Shown piece by piece: positions 6,243 to 14,479 of a stretch of 22,973 nucleotides of DNA (position 1 is its first letter; the number at the start of each line of letters is the position of its first letter). The DNA comes from a virus, in IMG/VR virus record IMGVR_UViG_3300023174_000659, positions 1-22,973 of that record; one strand, given 5' to 3'. The position numbers and the translations under genes were made by a program. The notes under the pieces are model-generated. The model searched no databases. It saw nothing but the letters and a program-made list of their open reading frames with translations, and was not told where the DNA came from.

Positions 6243-7831
6243 AAACGTCCTCCTATAACTTCAATTACCCCTGGTTCCGAACTTGAATAGTTTTCCAATG
6301 CTTTACCAATGATGCACCCTGGTTGATACTCAGCCAGATTTAATTTTTTGGCAACTCCTGGAATATCGCTAGAAACTAGTCGATCTCCTTTTTTGATGTC
6401 GCCAACAACACGACAAGGAACTCGTCCTAGCAAAGCAACCAAAACTGCATTAGCATTATTTTCTCCGGCATTCATTATAAATGCAGGATTTGTGGAAATA
6501 ATGCCGGCAACGGCTGGACTGCTAGAAACAGTGGTAATTGTTACTTCAGCTTTGCCACCAAATTCAACAACTGTACCTGGTGGATAAATTTTATCAGCTA
6601 CATATTTTTCTGCAACGTCAGCATACTGTGCAGATGTGGCCTTGGCAAATACTGTGTTGTAATATACACTTGAGCTACCAACATTACCGACGCCGTTGGC
6701 GTTGCTATTCACAATATTGCCACCAGTTATTGTGCCAGTTCCTACTGTTAATCCAGCAAAGGTTGGAGTACTGCCAGTTGTTAATCCTGAAATGTCTGCT
6801 TGTGCCAGCGTCACTGCACCGGTGCGACTGGCAACCGACGTTACTTTGGCATCAGTGTACGTGGTACTGATACTAGATGCAGTCCAAGTTCCGCTAGTCA
6901 ACGTACCAACACCAGTAATGTTGGTCTGTGACGCAGTGGTCAATGTTCCCACAATGCTTGTGCCGCTTAGATTACCTGAAGTGATATTGCCTGTTACTGC
7001 CAATGATCCCAGTGTACCAACACCAGTAATGTTGGTCTGTGACGCAGTGGTCAATGTTCCCACAATGCTTGTGCCGCTTAGATTACCTGAAGTGATATTG
7101 CCTGTTACTGCCAATGACGTCAATGTGCCCACTGATGTGATATTTGTTTGTGCGGCTGTCTGTAAAGTACCTGTTAAGTTCGTTGCAACAACAGCAGTAG
7201 CACCAATATTGCCTACATTGGCATTGCCGCTAGCATTGAGTGTTCCAGTGATATTTGCACCAGTTGTTGATACAACAACCACGTTGCTGGTATTAGCAAT
7301 GCCAACTGTGACATTGCCACCCGAGCTTACAACTCTGACATTACTTGTACCACTTTGAATACTGGTTGCATCAATGCCAGTCAGTTGACTACCATTGCCC
7401 AAGATGTAACTGCCTGTGATGTTACCTGTTACACCAAGGGTACCGGCAATGTTGGCACCTGTGGATGCTACAACAACTACGTTGCTGGTGCCTGCCACGC
7501 CTACAGTGACGTTGCCGCCTGAGCTGACCACTCTAACATTACTTGTACCACTCTGGATGCTGGTTGCATCAATGCCTGTTAGCTGACTACCGTTGCCTAA
7601 AATATAGTTTCCCGACACGTTGCCAGTTACACTTAAACTTGTTCCGGTATATGTTTTGTTGGCTATAGTTTGAACACAATTTTGTCCAACTAAAGCAAAC
7701 CCACCAAGGGTAGCACCATCAGCAATGCGCAACACATGAAGATCTGTATCAACGGAAATTTCCCCGTTGGCTCCAAGAAAGTTATTATTTTGTACGGTTG
7801 TTCCTCGTCTAAATTGGACTACTGTTGGCAT
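6239..7831 (-). CDS. Tail fibre protein with Mtd-like N-terminus and YADxAE C-terminal domain (530 aa)
   Basis: Residues 1-50 ('VVQFRRGTTVQNNNFLGANGEISVDTD', 'LRIADG') match the short N-terminal attachment module seen in many phage fibres (major-tropism-determinant-N-like). Residues about 60-380 are Gly/Asn/Thr/Ser repeats of the 'SVTGNITSGNLSGT' type, expected to form a trimeric beta-rich shaft. Residues about 401-530 ('SQYADVAEKY', 'PPGTVVEFGG', 'VAGIISTNP', 'LLGRVPCRVVGDIKKGD', 'GVIEVIGGRL') form a compact C-terminal domain shared with the 1676-aa fibre. It is similar to C-terminal domains of cyanophage fibres and perhaps to autoproteolytic chaperone domains. The ATG has AAGGA upstream and a CATAAATA box 22 nt before it. 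A 111-bp tandem repeat lies within the shaft. Confidence 0.9.
   Translation of the reverse strand: MPTVVQFRRGTTVQNNNFLGANGEISVDTDLHVLRIADGATLGGFALVGQNCVQTIANKTYTGTSLSVTGNVSGNYILGNGSQLTGIDATSIQSGTSNVRVVSSGGNVTVGVAGTSNVVVVASTGANIAGTLGVTGNITGSYILGNGSQLTGIDATSIQSGTSNVRVVSSGGNVTVGIANTSNVVVVSTTGANITGTLNASGNANVGNIGATAVVATNLTGTLQTAAQTNITSVGTLTSLAVTGNITSGNLSGTSIVGTLTTASQTNITGVGTLGSLAVTGNITSGNLSGTSIVGTLTTASQTNITGVGTLTSGTWTASSISTTYTDAKVTSVASRTGAVTLAQADISGLTTGSTPTFAGLTVGTGTITGGNIVNSNANGVGNVGSSSVYYNTVFAKATSAQYADVAEKYVADKIYPPGTVVEFGGKAEVTITTVSSSPAVAGIISTNPAFIMNAGENNANAVLVALLGRVPCRVVGDIKKGDRLVSSDIPGVAKKLNLAEYQPGCIIGKALENYSSSEPGVIEVIGGRL
6903..7117 (-). repeat. Tandem direct repeat, 111-bp period, inside 530-aa fibre
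   Basis: Positions 6903-7006 and 7014-7117 are identical over 104 bp by eye, with a 111-bp offset (37 codons, in frame). The unit encodes one shaft repeat. Identity at synonymous positions points to a recent duplication or gene conversion. Confidence 0.92.
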
Positions 7832-7853
7832 GAATTATCCTTATATACTGTTA

Positions 7854-7861
7854 TATTTATG
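7854..7861 (-). promoter_or_regulatory. Candidate late promoter (CATAAATA) for the 530-aa fibre
   Basis: CATAAATA on the minus strand begins just after the stop of the 468-aa fibre and ends 22 nt before the ATG at 7831. The short leader contains the AAGGA ribosome site. Spacing is ideal for a T4-type late promoter. Confidence 0.65.
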
Positions 7862-7866
7862 CGCTA

Positions 7867-9273
7867 TTATGCGCCAACGTAGGCTTCGCCTGTGGCTAAA
7901 TCGTTGTAGCTCATTGGTCCTTCGGCGCCACAATCAAATGTTGACGCTATAGATACGCCAAACGCATCAGTTGTGGCTATATCACTCACACTACCGTAAT
8001 CACCAAACGGGAGGTCAGTGGCTGTTCCATAAGCCAGAGTATTCCAACCCACGCCATCGTAAGTTTCAAATGCGCCAGCAGTGGTATTGTAACGTATAGC
8101 GCCAGTAACTGCACTACGCTGTTGAGTTGTTCCAACAGGAACTGCAAAACTACCTGTGTTATCAATAACAACATCGCCGTTTGCATTTTCAGTAATAATA
8201 CTATTTCCAAGGTAAATGGTATTGCCAGCTAGATATAAATTACTCCAACGATTAGTTGCATTTCCTAAACTATAGGTAACGTCAGTTACAGGGATAAGAT
8301 TAGAGTTTACATATCTTGAAGAAAAAGATCCATTGGCATATAGATTACCAAAATTTGCATTGCCTTGTACGCTCAGGCCTCCAGTGACATCAACTAGGCC
8401 TGCGCTGGTAATATTGCCTCCGGTAACATTGCCAGTGGCAATCACACGGCCGCTGGTGACTACATTGCCACTGTTGATATTTCCTGATGCTGTAATTGCT
8501 GTAACATTAGCATTGGTAGCACCAATGTTACCCACATTGGCATTGCCAGTCACACTTAATACACCAGTGGTTACTAGATTGCCGCCGGTGACATTACCTG
8601 TGGTTGCTAATAGCCCAGGAACATATAGTCCCGACGAAGCAAATATTGCAACATTGCTAGTTCCAGCCACACCAACTGTGACATTGCCATCAGAGCTTAC
8701 AACATTGACATTACTTGTACCGTTGCTGATGGAATTTAAACTGATGCCAGTGACTCCAATAGAAACTGACCTTGCCGCGGCATTTCCTATAATAGAAATG
8801 TTATTACCAGCAGTCAGAGTCAGTGTATCACCAACTGTGTTTGCCAGCACCGCGGTACTGTTGGCATAGATATTGCCAAATGCAAACGCTGAATTTTGTT
8901 CAAATGTAAGTGCAGTGGTTCCAACAACAATGGGATTATTGGTAGTAAGCTTCCATTGAGTGTCTTTGTAAACAGTACCTTCGGTCACCATTACAATAGT
9001 ACCAGCTTCTAGTTCTCCAGTCACATCACTGTCTGTGGCTCTGATCCAAGTACCTGATGATCCACTGCCCACAGTTTGTACTATATACAATCCATTTTGA
9101 CTACCAGTTGTTTGTCCAGCAACAAGAATCCTATTATTTGTTGACAAAGAAACACCGTCAACTAAGGCAGGGGCGCCGCCACTTAATGTGACATTTGAAG
9201 TCGTGATTACACGCACCGCTTGCTTGTAATCAATGTTTGAAATTTGTTGTGCCGATATCCGTGTTAAACCCAT
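7867..9273 (-). CDS. Tail fibre / adhesin protein (468 aa)
   Basis: Four parts can be seen. Residues 1-15 are a short start ('MGLTRISAQQISN') like that of the 1676-aa fibre. Residues about 16-130 are an 'NGLYIV...WIRATDSD...GTIVMVTEG...W.LTT' module common in phage fibres. Residues about 150-330 are 'TGNVTGGN' and 'GNANVGNIGA' shaft repeats. The C-terminal part has 'SLGNATNRWSNLYLAGNTIY', an 'AIRYNTTAGAFETYDGVGW' module, and a distinctive tail 'DLPFGDYGSVSDIATTDAFG', which may be the receptor-facing or trimer-sealing end. It lacks the YADxAE domain of its neighbours. A CTAAATA box lies 20 nt before the ATG, and 'GGTGGG' serves as a weak ribosome site. Function in host attachment is inferred from composition and neighbours. 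Confidence 0.87.
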   Translation of the reverse strand: MGLTRISAQQISNIDYKQAVRVITTSNVTLSGGAPALVDGVSLSTNNRILVAGQTTGSQNGLYIVQTVGSGSSGTWIRATDSDVTGELEAGTIVMVTEGTVYKDTQWKLTTNNPIVVGTTALTFEQNSAFAFGNIYANSTAVLANTVGDTLTLTAGNNISIIGNAAARSVSIGVTGISLNSISNGTSNVNVVSSDGNVTVGVAGTSNVAIFASSGLYVPGLLATTGNVTGGNLVTTGVLSVTGNANVGNIGATNANVTAITASGNINSGNVVTSGRVIATGNVTGGNITSAGLVDVTGGLSVQGNANFGNLYANGSFSSRYVNSNLIPVTDVTYSLGNATNRWSNLYLAGNTIYLGNSIITENANGDVVIDNTGSFAVPVGTTQQRSAVTGAIRYNTTAGAFETYDGVGWNTLAYGTATDLPFGDYGSVSDIATTDAFGVSIASTFDCGAEGPMSYNDLATGEAYVGA

Positions 9274-9293
9274 GTGCCCACCATTTGATCAGA

Positions 9294-9300
9294 TATTTAG
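9294..9300 (-). promoter_or_regulatory. Candidate late promoter (CTAAATA) for the 468-aa fibre
   Basis: CTAAATA on the minus strand ends 20 nt before the ATG at 9273 and starts 8 nt beyond the terminator of the preceding fibre gene. One unit therefore stops and the next begins within about 40 bp. Confidence 0.6.
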
Positions 9301-9301
9301 T

Positions 9302-9330
9302 CAAAAAAATAGGGCCGTTACGGCCCTATT
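9302..9330 (-). terminator. Rho-independent terminator after the 1676-aa fibre
   Basis: The inverted repeat AATAGGGCCG (9308-9317) / CGGCCCTATT (9321-9330) has a 3-nt loop. On the minus strand the stem is followed by a run of seven T. It lies 16 bp beyond the stop of the 1676-aa gene. A shorter T run (TTT then GTCC) on the plus side makes function in that direction less likely. Confidence 0.92.
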
Positions 9331-9345
9331 TTGTCCTTTAGTTGA

Positions 9346-12300
9346 TTATAGTCGACCTACCACAACTTCAATAACGCCTTCTGTGCCATTAAAGTCGGAT
9401 AATGCCTTACCAATAACTGTACCAATCTGTGGACTTGTGCAAGCACAAGCACGACCGTCACCTGCAGAAATCATCATGTCACCTTTACGTACTGTGCCAA
9501 CTACTTTGGTTGGAACACGACCGGTCAACGCAACAATTGCTGTGTATTCAGCTTCTAATCCTGAGTTCATGATGTAACTTGGATTTGTAGAAATAACACC
9601 TGCCACACTACTTGCGCCAGTGCCAGCTATGGTAACTTCTTTTGATCCGCCAAACATCATAACAGTACCCGGTTCATACGTAGCGTCTGATTCGTAGTAC
9701 TCTGCCAAGTCAGCGTACTGAGCTGATGTTGCTTTGGCAAACACAGTATTAAAGTATGTTGTACTTGAACCAATATTACCAACACCGTTGGCGTTGCTAT
9801 TTACAATGTTGCCACCAGTAATGGTTCCTGTACTGACACTCAGGTTACCACCAGTGATGTTGCCAGTAACTGTCAATGATCCCAGTGTACCAACTGAAGT
9901 AATGTTGGTTTGTGCCGCAGTGGTCAATGTTCCCACAATGTTGGTACCCGATAGGTTACCACCAGTGACGTTGCCAGATACACCAAGTCCACCTATGATA
10001 ATAGCAGTACCTGTAGCGGTTGTAGTAGAAGTTGTGTTGGGTGCATTCAGCTTCATTGCCACGTTGGCTGCCATACTGCCAGCAACTGCAAATCTAATTT
10101 GTCCACCAATGTCAACAGCGCCAAGTACTAGATCACTTGGATTACCTGCGGCCACATTACCTGTAACGTACAAATACGCATCATTAGGAGTAACTGAGGT
10201 ACCCATGGCGTTGTTGAGAACTGCTGTGGCACCGTTATATGTGCTACTGGCAATACCAAAGTCAGCATAATATGTGGCGTCATTACCGTTGTTTGAAGTC
10301 AACACCCAGTCACTTGTGGCTGTGTTTCCTGCACTTTGGTTCTGATTGTTAATCTGAGCGTAGTCATCGTACTGTGATACAAAGTTGACCACAGACTGTG
10401 GTAGTATACTAAATCCAGCTGGCAGACCAGCGTACAAGGCATTGAAACCAGTGGATGCATTACCAAAGAATTGACCTGAGTTACCAGATATCTGTTGGAT
10501 GTTACCCGCAATGGTTGTTGTACCAGACACATACAAGTTACCAATTGTGGCATTACCTGTTGACATGGCAATGCCTCCTGGTGTAATATTACCAGTAACT
10601 GTCAATGAACCTAAAGTACCCACGGCAGTAATATTTGTCTGACTTGCAGTGGTTAATGTTCCCACAATGTTGGTACCCGATAGGTTACCACCTGTGATGT
10701 TGCCAGATACACCTAGTGTACCAGTAATATTGGCTCCTGTGGAGGCAAATACTGCCACATTTGATGTAGCACCAATACTAACTGTGGCATTGCCGCCCGA
10801 GCTCACAACTTTAACATTACTTGTGCCACTTTGAATACTAGTTGCATCAATACCGGTTAGTTGACTACCATTACCTAGTACGTAGTTACCAGTGATGTTG
10901 CCTGTTGCAGTGATATAACCTGTGACATTGGCACCTGTACTAGTCACAACCGCAACGTTGGCTGTGCCAGCTGAGCTAACAGTGACGTTGCCACTGGCAA
11001 ATGCTCTAACATTACTTGTACCATTCTGTATACTTGTGGCGTCAATACCAGTCAACAGACTACCATTACCTAGTACGTAGTTACCAGTGATGTTGCCTGT
11101 TGCAGTGATATAACCTGTGACGTTGGCACCGCCTGAGCTTAGAGTTTGTACTGTTGCACCTGCAATATTGGCACGAACGTTACCACCTGAAGTAAGCACA
11201 GATACTGCACTGGTACCGTTGGCAATGGTTGTTGTGTCAACGCTTGAGCTAGCAATGGTTGCAGGAGTTGTACCATCTGCGGCATAGAATGCCATTTGTC
11301 CATTCACTGCTTTGAGCTGTAGGTTGCCTAGGTAAATTGTGCTACCAGACACATACAAGCTATTCCACCAGCTTGTTGCATTGCCCAATGAGAACGTTGC
11401 ATTGGCTGTTGGCAAAATATTACCTGTGGCTGAAAGTGTTCCCTGGCCGTCAACTGCCTCAAGAATTGCAGAACCTGTGGCATTTTGAAGTGCTGTAACT
11501 GTGGTTGTAGTTGTTAAAATACGTGCATCAATCACGTCTGTTGTCAACGGAGCTTCAGTGAATGTCAGCACATTGCCTGTTACAGAATAAGCACTGGTTG
11601 GAATCTGTACAACGCCGTTGATTGCAACAATAGTACTGGCAGTTGTGGAATTTTCACTGAGTACAAACGCTGTTTGGCTGTTAGTCCCGTTGAATTGATC
11701 AGAAACAACAACAGTAAATGTTGTACCTGCTGACGTCCACTTGGAGTTGTCATAGTACTCTAAACTGTTAGATGATGTGTTAAAACGCATCATACCAGTT
11801 ACACCACTACCTGGACGCTGTAGTGTATTACCCACTGGCATAACAATACTAGTTGCAGAATTAAATGCCACTAAGGCATTAACTGTTTGAGTTGCATTTC
11901 CAAAGCTGGCTGTGTTTGCTCCGGCATCCACATAAAATACATTGGCGGCACCACCATTCACTGCAAAGTCAACGTCGCCCAGGGCTGTGTTAAAGTTTAC
12001 TCGTCCATTTGTGTCAGTAATGTTATCACCACTGATTTGAATGTTGCCTATGTTGGCTTGGCCAGCTGTGGTAATGTTACCGCCAGTGATGTTACCAGTT
12101 ACACCCAGTGTACCTACAACAGTACCGTTGCCGGTTACTGCCAGTGTAGCAATATTGGCAATACCTGCTGTGGTTACGTTACCACCAGTGATGTTACCAG
12201 TTACACCCAGTGTGCCTACAACAGTACCATTGCCGGTTACTGCCAGTGTGCCAATGTTGGCAATACCTGCTGTGGTTACGTTACCACCAGTGATGTTGCC

Positions 12301-14376
12301 TGTGGCCACAATCAAACCAGCTGTGCCTAGGTTACCCACATTGGCATTGCCTGTTACACCCAGTGTGCCTACAACAGTACCATTGCCGGTTACTGCCAGT
12401 GTGCCAATGTTGGCAATACCTGCTGTGGTTACGTTACCACCTGTAATGTTACCAGTTACTGATGCTGTTCCTGTGACTTCTAGTGTGCCAATGTTGGCTG
12501 TGCCTACTGTGTTTACGTTACCGCCTTTGAGGTTTCCAGTTACGTCCAAGCTTGTGCCAGTTGCAACACCAATGTTTGGTGTTGTTAAGTTTGCACTGGC
12601 CTTGACAATGATATTGCCGCTGCCATCAAATGCTGTGGTATTTTGATCAACCTTGGCGCTGAATGTTGTGCTGTTTAATACCAAACCAGCACTGGTGTTG
12701 GCTGTGTAGGTCTGTGAACTTGAGAACTGAGCAAAAGTAATATTGCTTGTACCAAAAGTAATAACTCCTGGAGGTGCGTCAACAATATATGCAGAACCTT
12801 TATTGACATCACCACTCTGTACAAAGAAGTAGTCGTTGATGCTCAAGTCTGTTGTGCTGTTAGGACCATATGTGTCTGCGTCTGTTGTTCTAGTGATAAC
12901 AGTTGCGCTGGTGTATTGATATATACCATTTTGTGTGGCGTCAGCCTGGTCCTTGACCAGGATACGTGTGCCAGCTGTGGCAACGTTGGCAGTATCAATT
13001 AAGGTAAATGTACCTGTTGTGGTTAATGTTGCACCAACACCAGCTGTACCGTTGTTGTAGGTAATGGTGCCACCTGTGGCTGCGGCCAGGTTACCTGTTG
13101 TGGCTGCCACTACAGCGGCGTGATATGCCAACTGAGTTGACACCATGTTGTCAACATAGACTTTGGATGCGGCATCGTTGGCTTGAACAGGCTGACTCAA
13201 TCCATTGATGTATGTGCTATTGAGAACAATGTTGCCTGATGTTGGAGACAAGTTTATGTCGCCAGTGGCTGTGCTAACAGTAATGCCTGATGCTCCACGT
13301 ACCACTGCTGTGTTTACGTTACCACCGTTGACATTGCCAGTTGTGGAAATAACACCAGCACCTGCTGATATATTACCACCGGTGATGTTGCCTGTTACGC
13401 CTAATGTTGTGGTAACTGTGGCTGCACCAGTCACTGCTAGTGTGCCAACGTTGGCTATGCCTGCTGTGGTCAAGTTACCACCAGTTACATTACCTGTGGC
13501 TGTGATAAAGCCACTAGTGCCTAGGTTGCCAACGTTGGCATTGCCTGATACACTTAAAGTTACACCTACTACTGCGGCATTGCTGACCAAGTTGCCGCCG
13601 GTAATATTACCTGTAGCATTGATTTGCCCGGTAGTTGATAAGTTTCCAGCTGATAAATTTCCAGTTAGTGTAGTTGATCCAGTAACTGCCAGATTGCCAA
13701 CATTGGCTGTGCCTGTTGTGGTCAAATTGCCACCGGTGATGTTGCCAGTTACACCCAGTGTGCCTGCAACAGTACCATTACCTGTCACGGCCAGTGTGCC
13801 AATATTGGCTGTACCTGTTGTGGTTACGTTACCACCAGTTACATTACCTGGAGTTGAAATGTTGGCAGCAACTATGTTACCTGTGAAGTTTGTTACATTG
13901 CCAACGATGTTGCCTTGAAATTCTGATGTTCCGATTACAATCAAGTTAGCGCCAATGTTGGCATTGCCCGCACCGGTAAAATTGAATGTTTTCAAACTGG
14001 CATAACTTGCGACAGTGACAGTGGTATTGGTTACTTCACTGCTGGTGTAAACAGTTTCAAACTGACCAGCTGATTCTTTCCAGACAAATGCAATATTTGT
14101 ACTATTACCGCGTTTGCCAATAAAACCAATATCCAGTGAAGGAGCACCAGTTTGATTGTCTGCCAATAGTAATATTGGATCTTGAATACTGACATTAACT
14201 GTGTCAATTGTGGTAGTTGTACCGTTAACTGTTAAGTTGCCCGAAACAGTAAGATCACTACCATAGGTAATATTATTGGCAAGTTTTTGTGAGGTTATTG
14301 AATAGCTAACCAGCTTAACGTTAGCATCAATGGTTGAATCAGTAATCTGATTATTTTTAATTCTGGTTACGGCCAT
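9346..14376 (-). CDS. Giant modular tail fibre protein (1676 aa)
   Basis: Modules in order: residues 1-155, a fibre-start module ('LTVSGNLTVNGTTTTIDTVN', 'IQDPILLLADN') shared with the 203-aa protein; about 155-380, TGN shaft repeats; about 385-425, 'ANDAASKVYVDNMV', typical of fibre hinges; about 460-570, an 'NGIYQYTS...RTTDADT' module; about 600-800, near-identical repeats; about 850-950, 'LQRPGSGVTGMMRFNT' and 'DQFNGTNSQTAFVLSENS' modules; about 995, 'SLGNATSWWNSLYVSGSTIY'; about 1295-1460, a globular 'GFNALYAGLPAGFSILPQS' domain; and 1550-1676, the YADxAE C-terminal domain. At 1676 aa it is the longest gene in the window and probably a long host-recognition fibre. Start: GGAG lies 9 nt before the ATG, after a leader of about 60 nt. 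A strong terminator follows the stop. Confidence 0.9.
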   Translation of the reverse strand: MAVTRIKNNQITDSTIDANVKLVSYSITSQKLANNITYGSDLTVSGNLTVNGTTTTIDTVNVSIQDPILLLADNQTGAPSLDIGFIGKRGNSTNIAFVWKESAGQFETVYTSSEVTNTTVTVASYASLKTFNFTGAGNANIGANLIVIGTSEFQGNIVGNVTNFTGNIVAANISTPGNVTGGNVTTTGTANIGTLAVTGNGTVAGTLGVTGNITGGNLTTTGTANVGNLAVTGSTTLTGNLSAGNLSTTGQINATGNITGGNLVSNAAVVGVTLSVSGNANVGNLGTSGFITATGNVTGGNLTTAGIANVGTLAVTGAATVTTTLGVTGNITGGNISAGAGVISTTGNVNGGNVNTAVVRGASGITVSTATGDINLSPTSGNIVLNSTYINGLSQPVQANDAASKVYVDNMVSTQLAYHAAVVAATTGNLAAATGGTITYNNGTAGVGATLTTTGTFTLIDTANVATAGTRILVKDQADATQNGIYQYTSATVITRTTDADTYGPNSTTDLSINDYFFVQSGDVNKGSAYIVDAPPGVITFGTSNITFAQFSSSQTYTANTSAGLVLNSTTFSAKVDQNTTAFDGSGNIIVKASANLTTPNIGVATGTSLDVTGNLKGGNVNTVGTANIGTLEVTGTASVTGNITGGNVTTAGIANIGTLAVTGNGTVVGTLGVTGNANVGNLGTAGLIVATGNITGGNVTTAGIANIGTLAVTGNGTVVGTLGVTGNITGGNVTTAGIANIATLAVTGNGTVVGTLGVTGNITGGNITTAGQANIGNIQISGDNITDTNGRVNFNTALGDVDFAVNGGAANVFYVDAGANTASFGNATQTVNALVAFNSATSIVMPVGNTLQRPGSGVTGMMRFNTSSNSLEYYDNSKWTSAGTTFTVVVSDQFNGTNSQTAFVLSENSTTASTIVAINGVVQIPTSAYSVTGNVLTFTEAPLTTDVIDARILTTTTTVTALQNATGSAILEAVDGQGTLSATGNILPTANATFSLGNATSWWNSLYVSGSTIYLGNLQLKAVNGQMAFYAADGTTPATIASSSVDTTTIANGTSAVSVLTSGGNVRANIAGATVQTLSSGGANVTGYITATGNITGNYVLGNGSLLTGIDATSIQNGTSNVRAFASGNVTVSSAGTANVAVVTSTGANVTGYITATGNITGNYVLGNGSQLTGIDATSIQSGTSNVKVVSSGGNATVSIGATSNVAVFASTGANITGTLGVSGNITGGNLSGTNIVGTLTTASQTNITAVGTLGSLTVTGNITPGGIAMSTGNATIGNLYVSGTTTIAGNIQQISGNSGQFFGNASTGFNALYAGLPAGFSILPQSVVNFVSQYDDYAQINNQNQSAGNTATSDWVLTSNNGNDATYYADFGIASSTYNGATAVLNNAMGTSVTPNDAYLYVTGNVAAGNPSDLVLGAVDIGGQIRFAVAGSMAANVAMKLNAPNTTSTTTATGTAIIIGGLGVSGNVTGGNLSGTNIVGTLTTAAQTNITSVGTLGSLTVTGNITGGNLSVSTGTITGGNIVNSNANGVGNIGSSTTYFNTVFAKATSAQYADLAEYYESDATYEPGTVMMFGGSKEVTIAGTGASSVAGVISTNPSYIMNSGLEAEYTAIVALTGRVPTKVVGTVRKGDMMISAGDGRACACTSPQIGTVIGKALSDFNGTEGVIEVVVGRL
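9926..10692 (-). repeat. Dispersed direct repeat pair in the 1676-aa fibre gene (38 bp exact)
   Basis: Positions 9926-9963 and 10655-10692 are identical over 38 bp within a longer similar stretch. Part of the same element (24 bp, 9917-9940) also occurs exactly in the 530-aa fibre gene at 6933-6956. Confidence 0.8.
10863..11121 (-). repeat. Direct repeat pair, 64 bp exact, in the 1676-aa fibre gene
   Basis: Positions 10863-10926 and 11058-11121 match over 64 bp with an offset of 195 bp (65 codons). They encode the 'YITATGNITGNYVLGNGS' shaft unit. The in-frame offset means recombination between copies would keep the reading frame. Confidence 0.85.
12200..12441 (-). repeat. Direct repeat pair, 89 bp exact, in the 1676-aa fibre gene
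   Basis: Positions 12200-12288 and 12353-12441 match over 89 bp with an offset of 153 bp (51 codons). A third, slightly diverged copy begins near 12089. The repeats encode 'GGNVTTAGIANIGTLAVTGN' type units. Confidence 0.87.
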
Positions 14377-14404
14377 TTTTGGTCTCCAATTGGGCTTCTT
14401 CGCT

Positions 14405-14426
14405 ACCTATTGAAGCGCCAATAGGT
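14405..14426 (-). promoter_or_regulatory. 5' leader hairpin of the 1676-aa fibre mRNA
   Basis: ACCTATTG (14405-14412) and CAATAGGT (14419-14426) form an 8-bp stem with a 6-nt loop, beginning within a few nt of the predicted start of the late transcript. No T run follows on the minus strand, so it is unlikely to be a terminator. A 5' stabilising or regulatory hairpin is likelier. Confidence 0.5.
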
Positions 14427-14436
14427 TTTACTATAC

Positions 14437-14445
14437 CTATTTATG
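14437..14445 (-). promoter_or_regulatory. Candidate late promoter (CATAAATAG) for the 1676-aa fibre
   Basis: CATAAATAG on the minus strand lies 60 nt before the ATG at 14376 and 35 bp after the stop of the 420-aa gene. The ten bases CCATAAATAG are identical to those before gp14 (2441-2450). Confidence 0.65.
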
Positions 14446-14479
14446 GTACACCATGAAAAATTAACTGAGTATAGTTGGA

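Noticed and set aside
6239-7831. Diversity-generating retroelement (the fibre N-terminus resembles Mtd)
   Set aside because: Only the short attachment module is Mtd-like. No C-type-lectin variable region, template repeat or reverse transcriptase is present in the window.
7861-7880. Hairpin GCGC-ATAATA-GCGC as terminator after the 468-aa fibre
   Set aside because: Only 4 bp of stem, no T run and it overlaps the stop codon. More likely chance.
12041-12470. Possible CRISPR array (spaced repeats)
   Set aside because: The repeats lie within an open frame, are separated by multiples of three bases, vary in length and encode shaft repeats. There are no unique spacers and no cas genes.
12041-13918. 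Long plus-strand reading frames rich in Val/Pro/Leu opposite the fibre genes (also near 6696-7358, 8333-8869 and 9734-10270)
   Set aside because: They are the antisense reading of the Gly/Asn/Thr fibre repeats. They lack ribosome sites, repeat with the fibre period and would not make a plausible protein.
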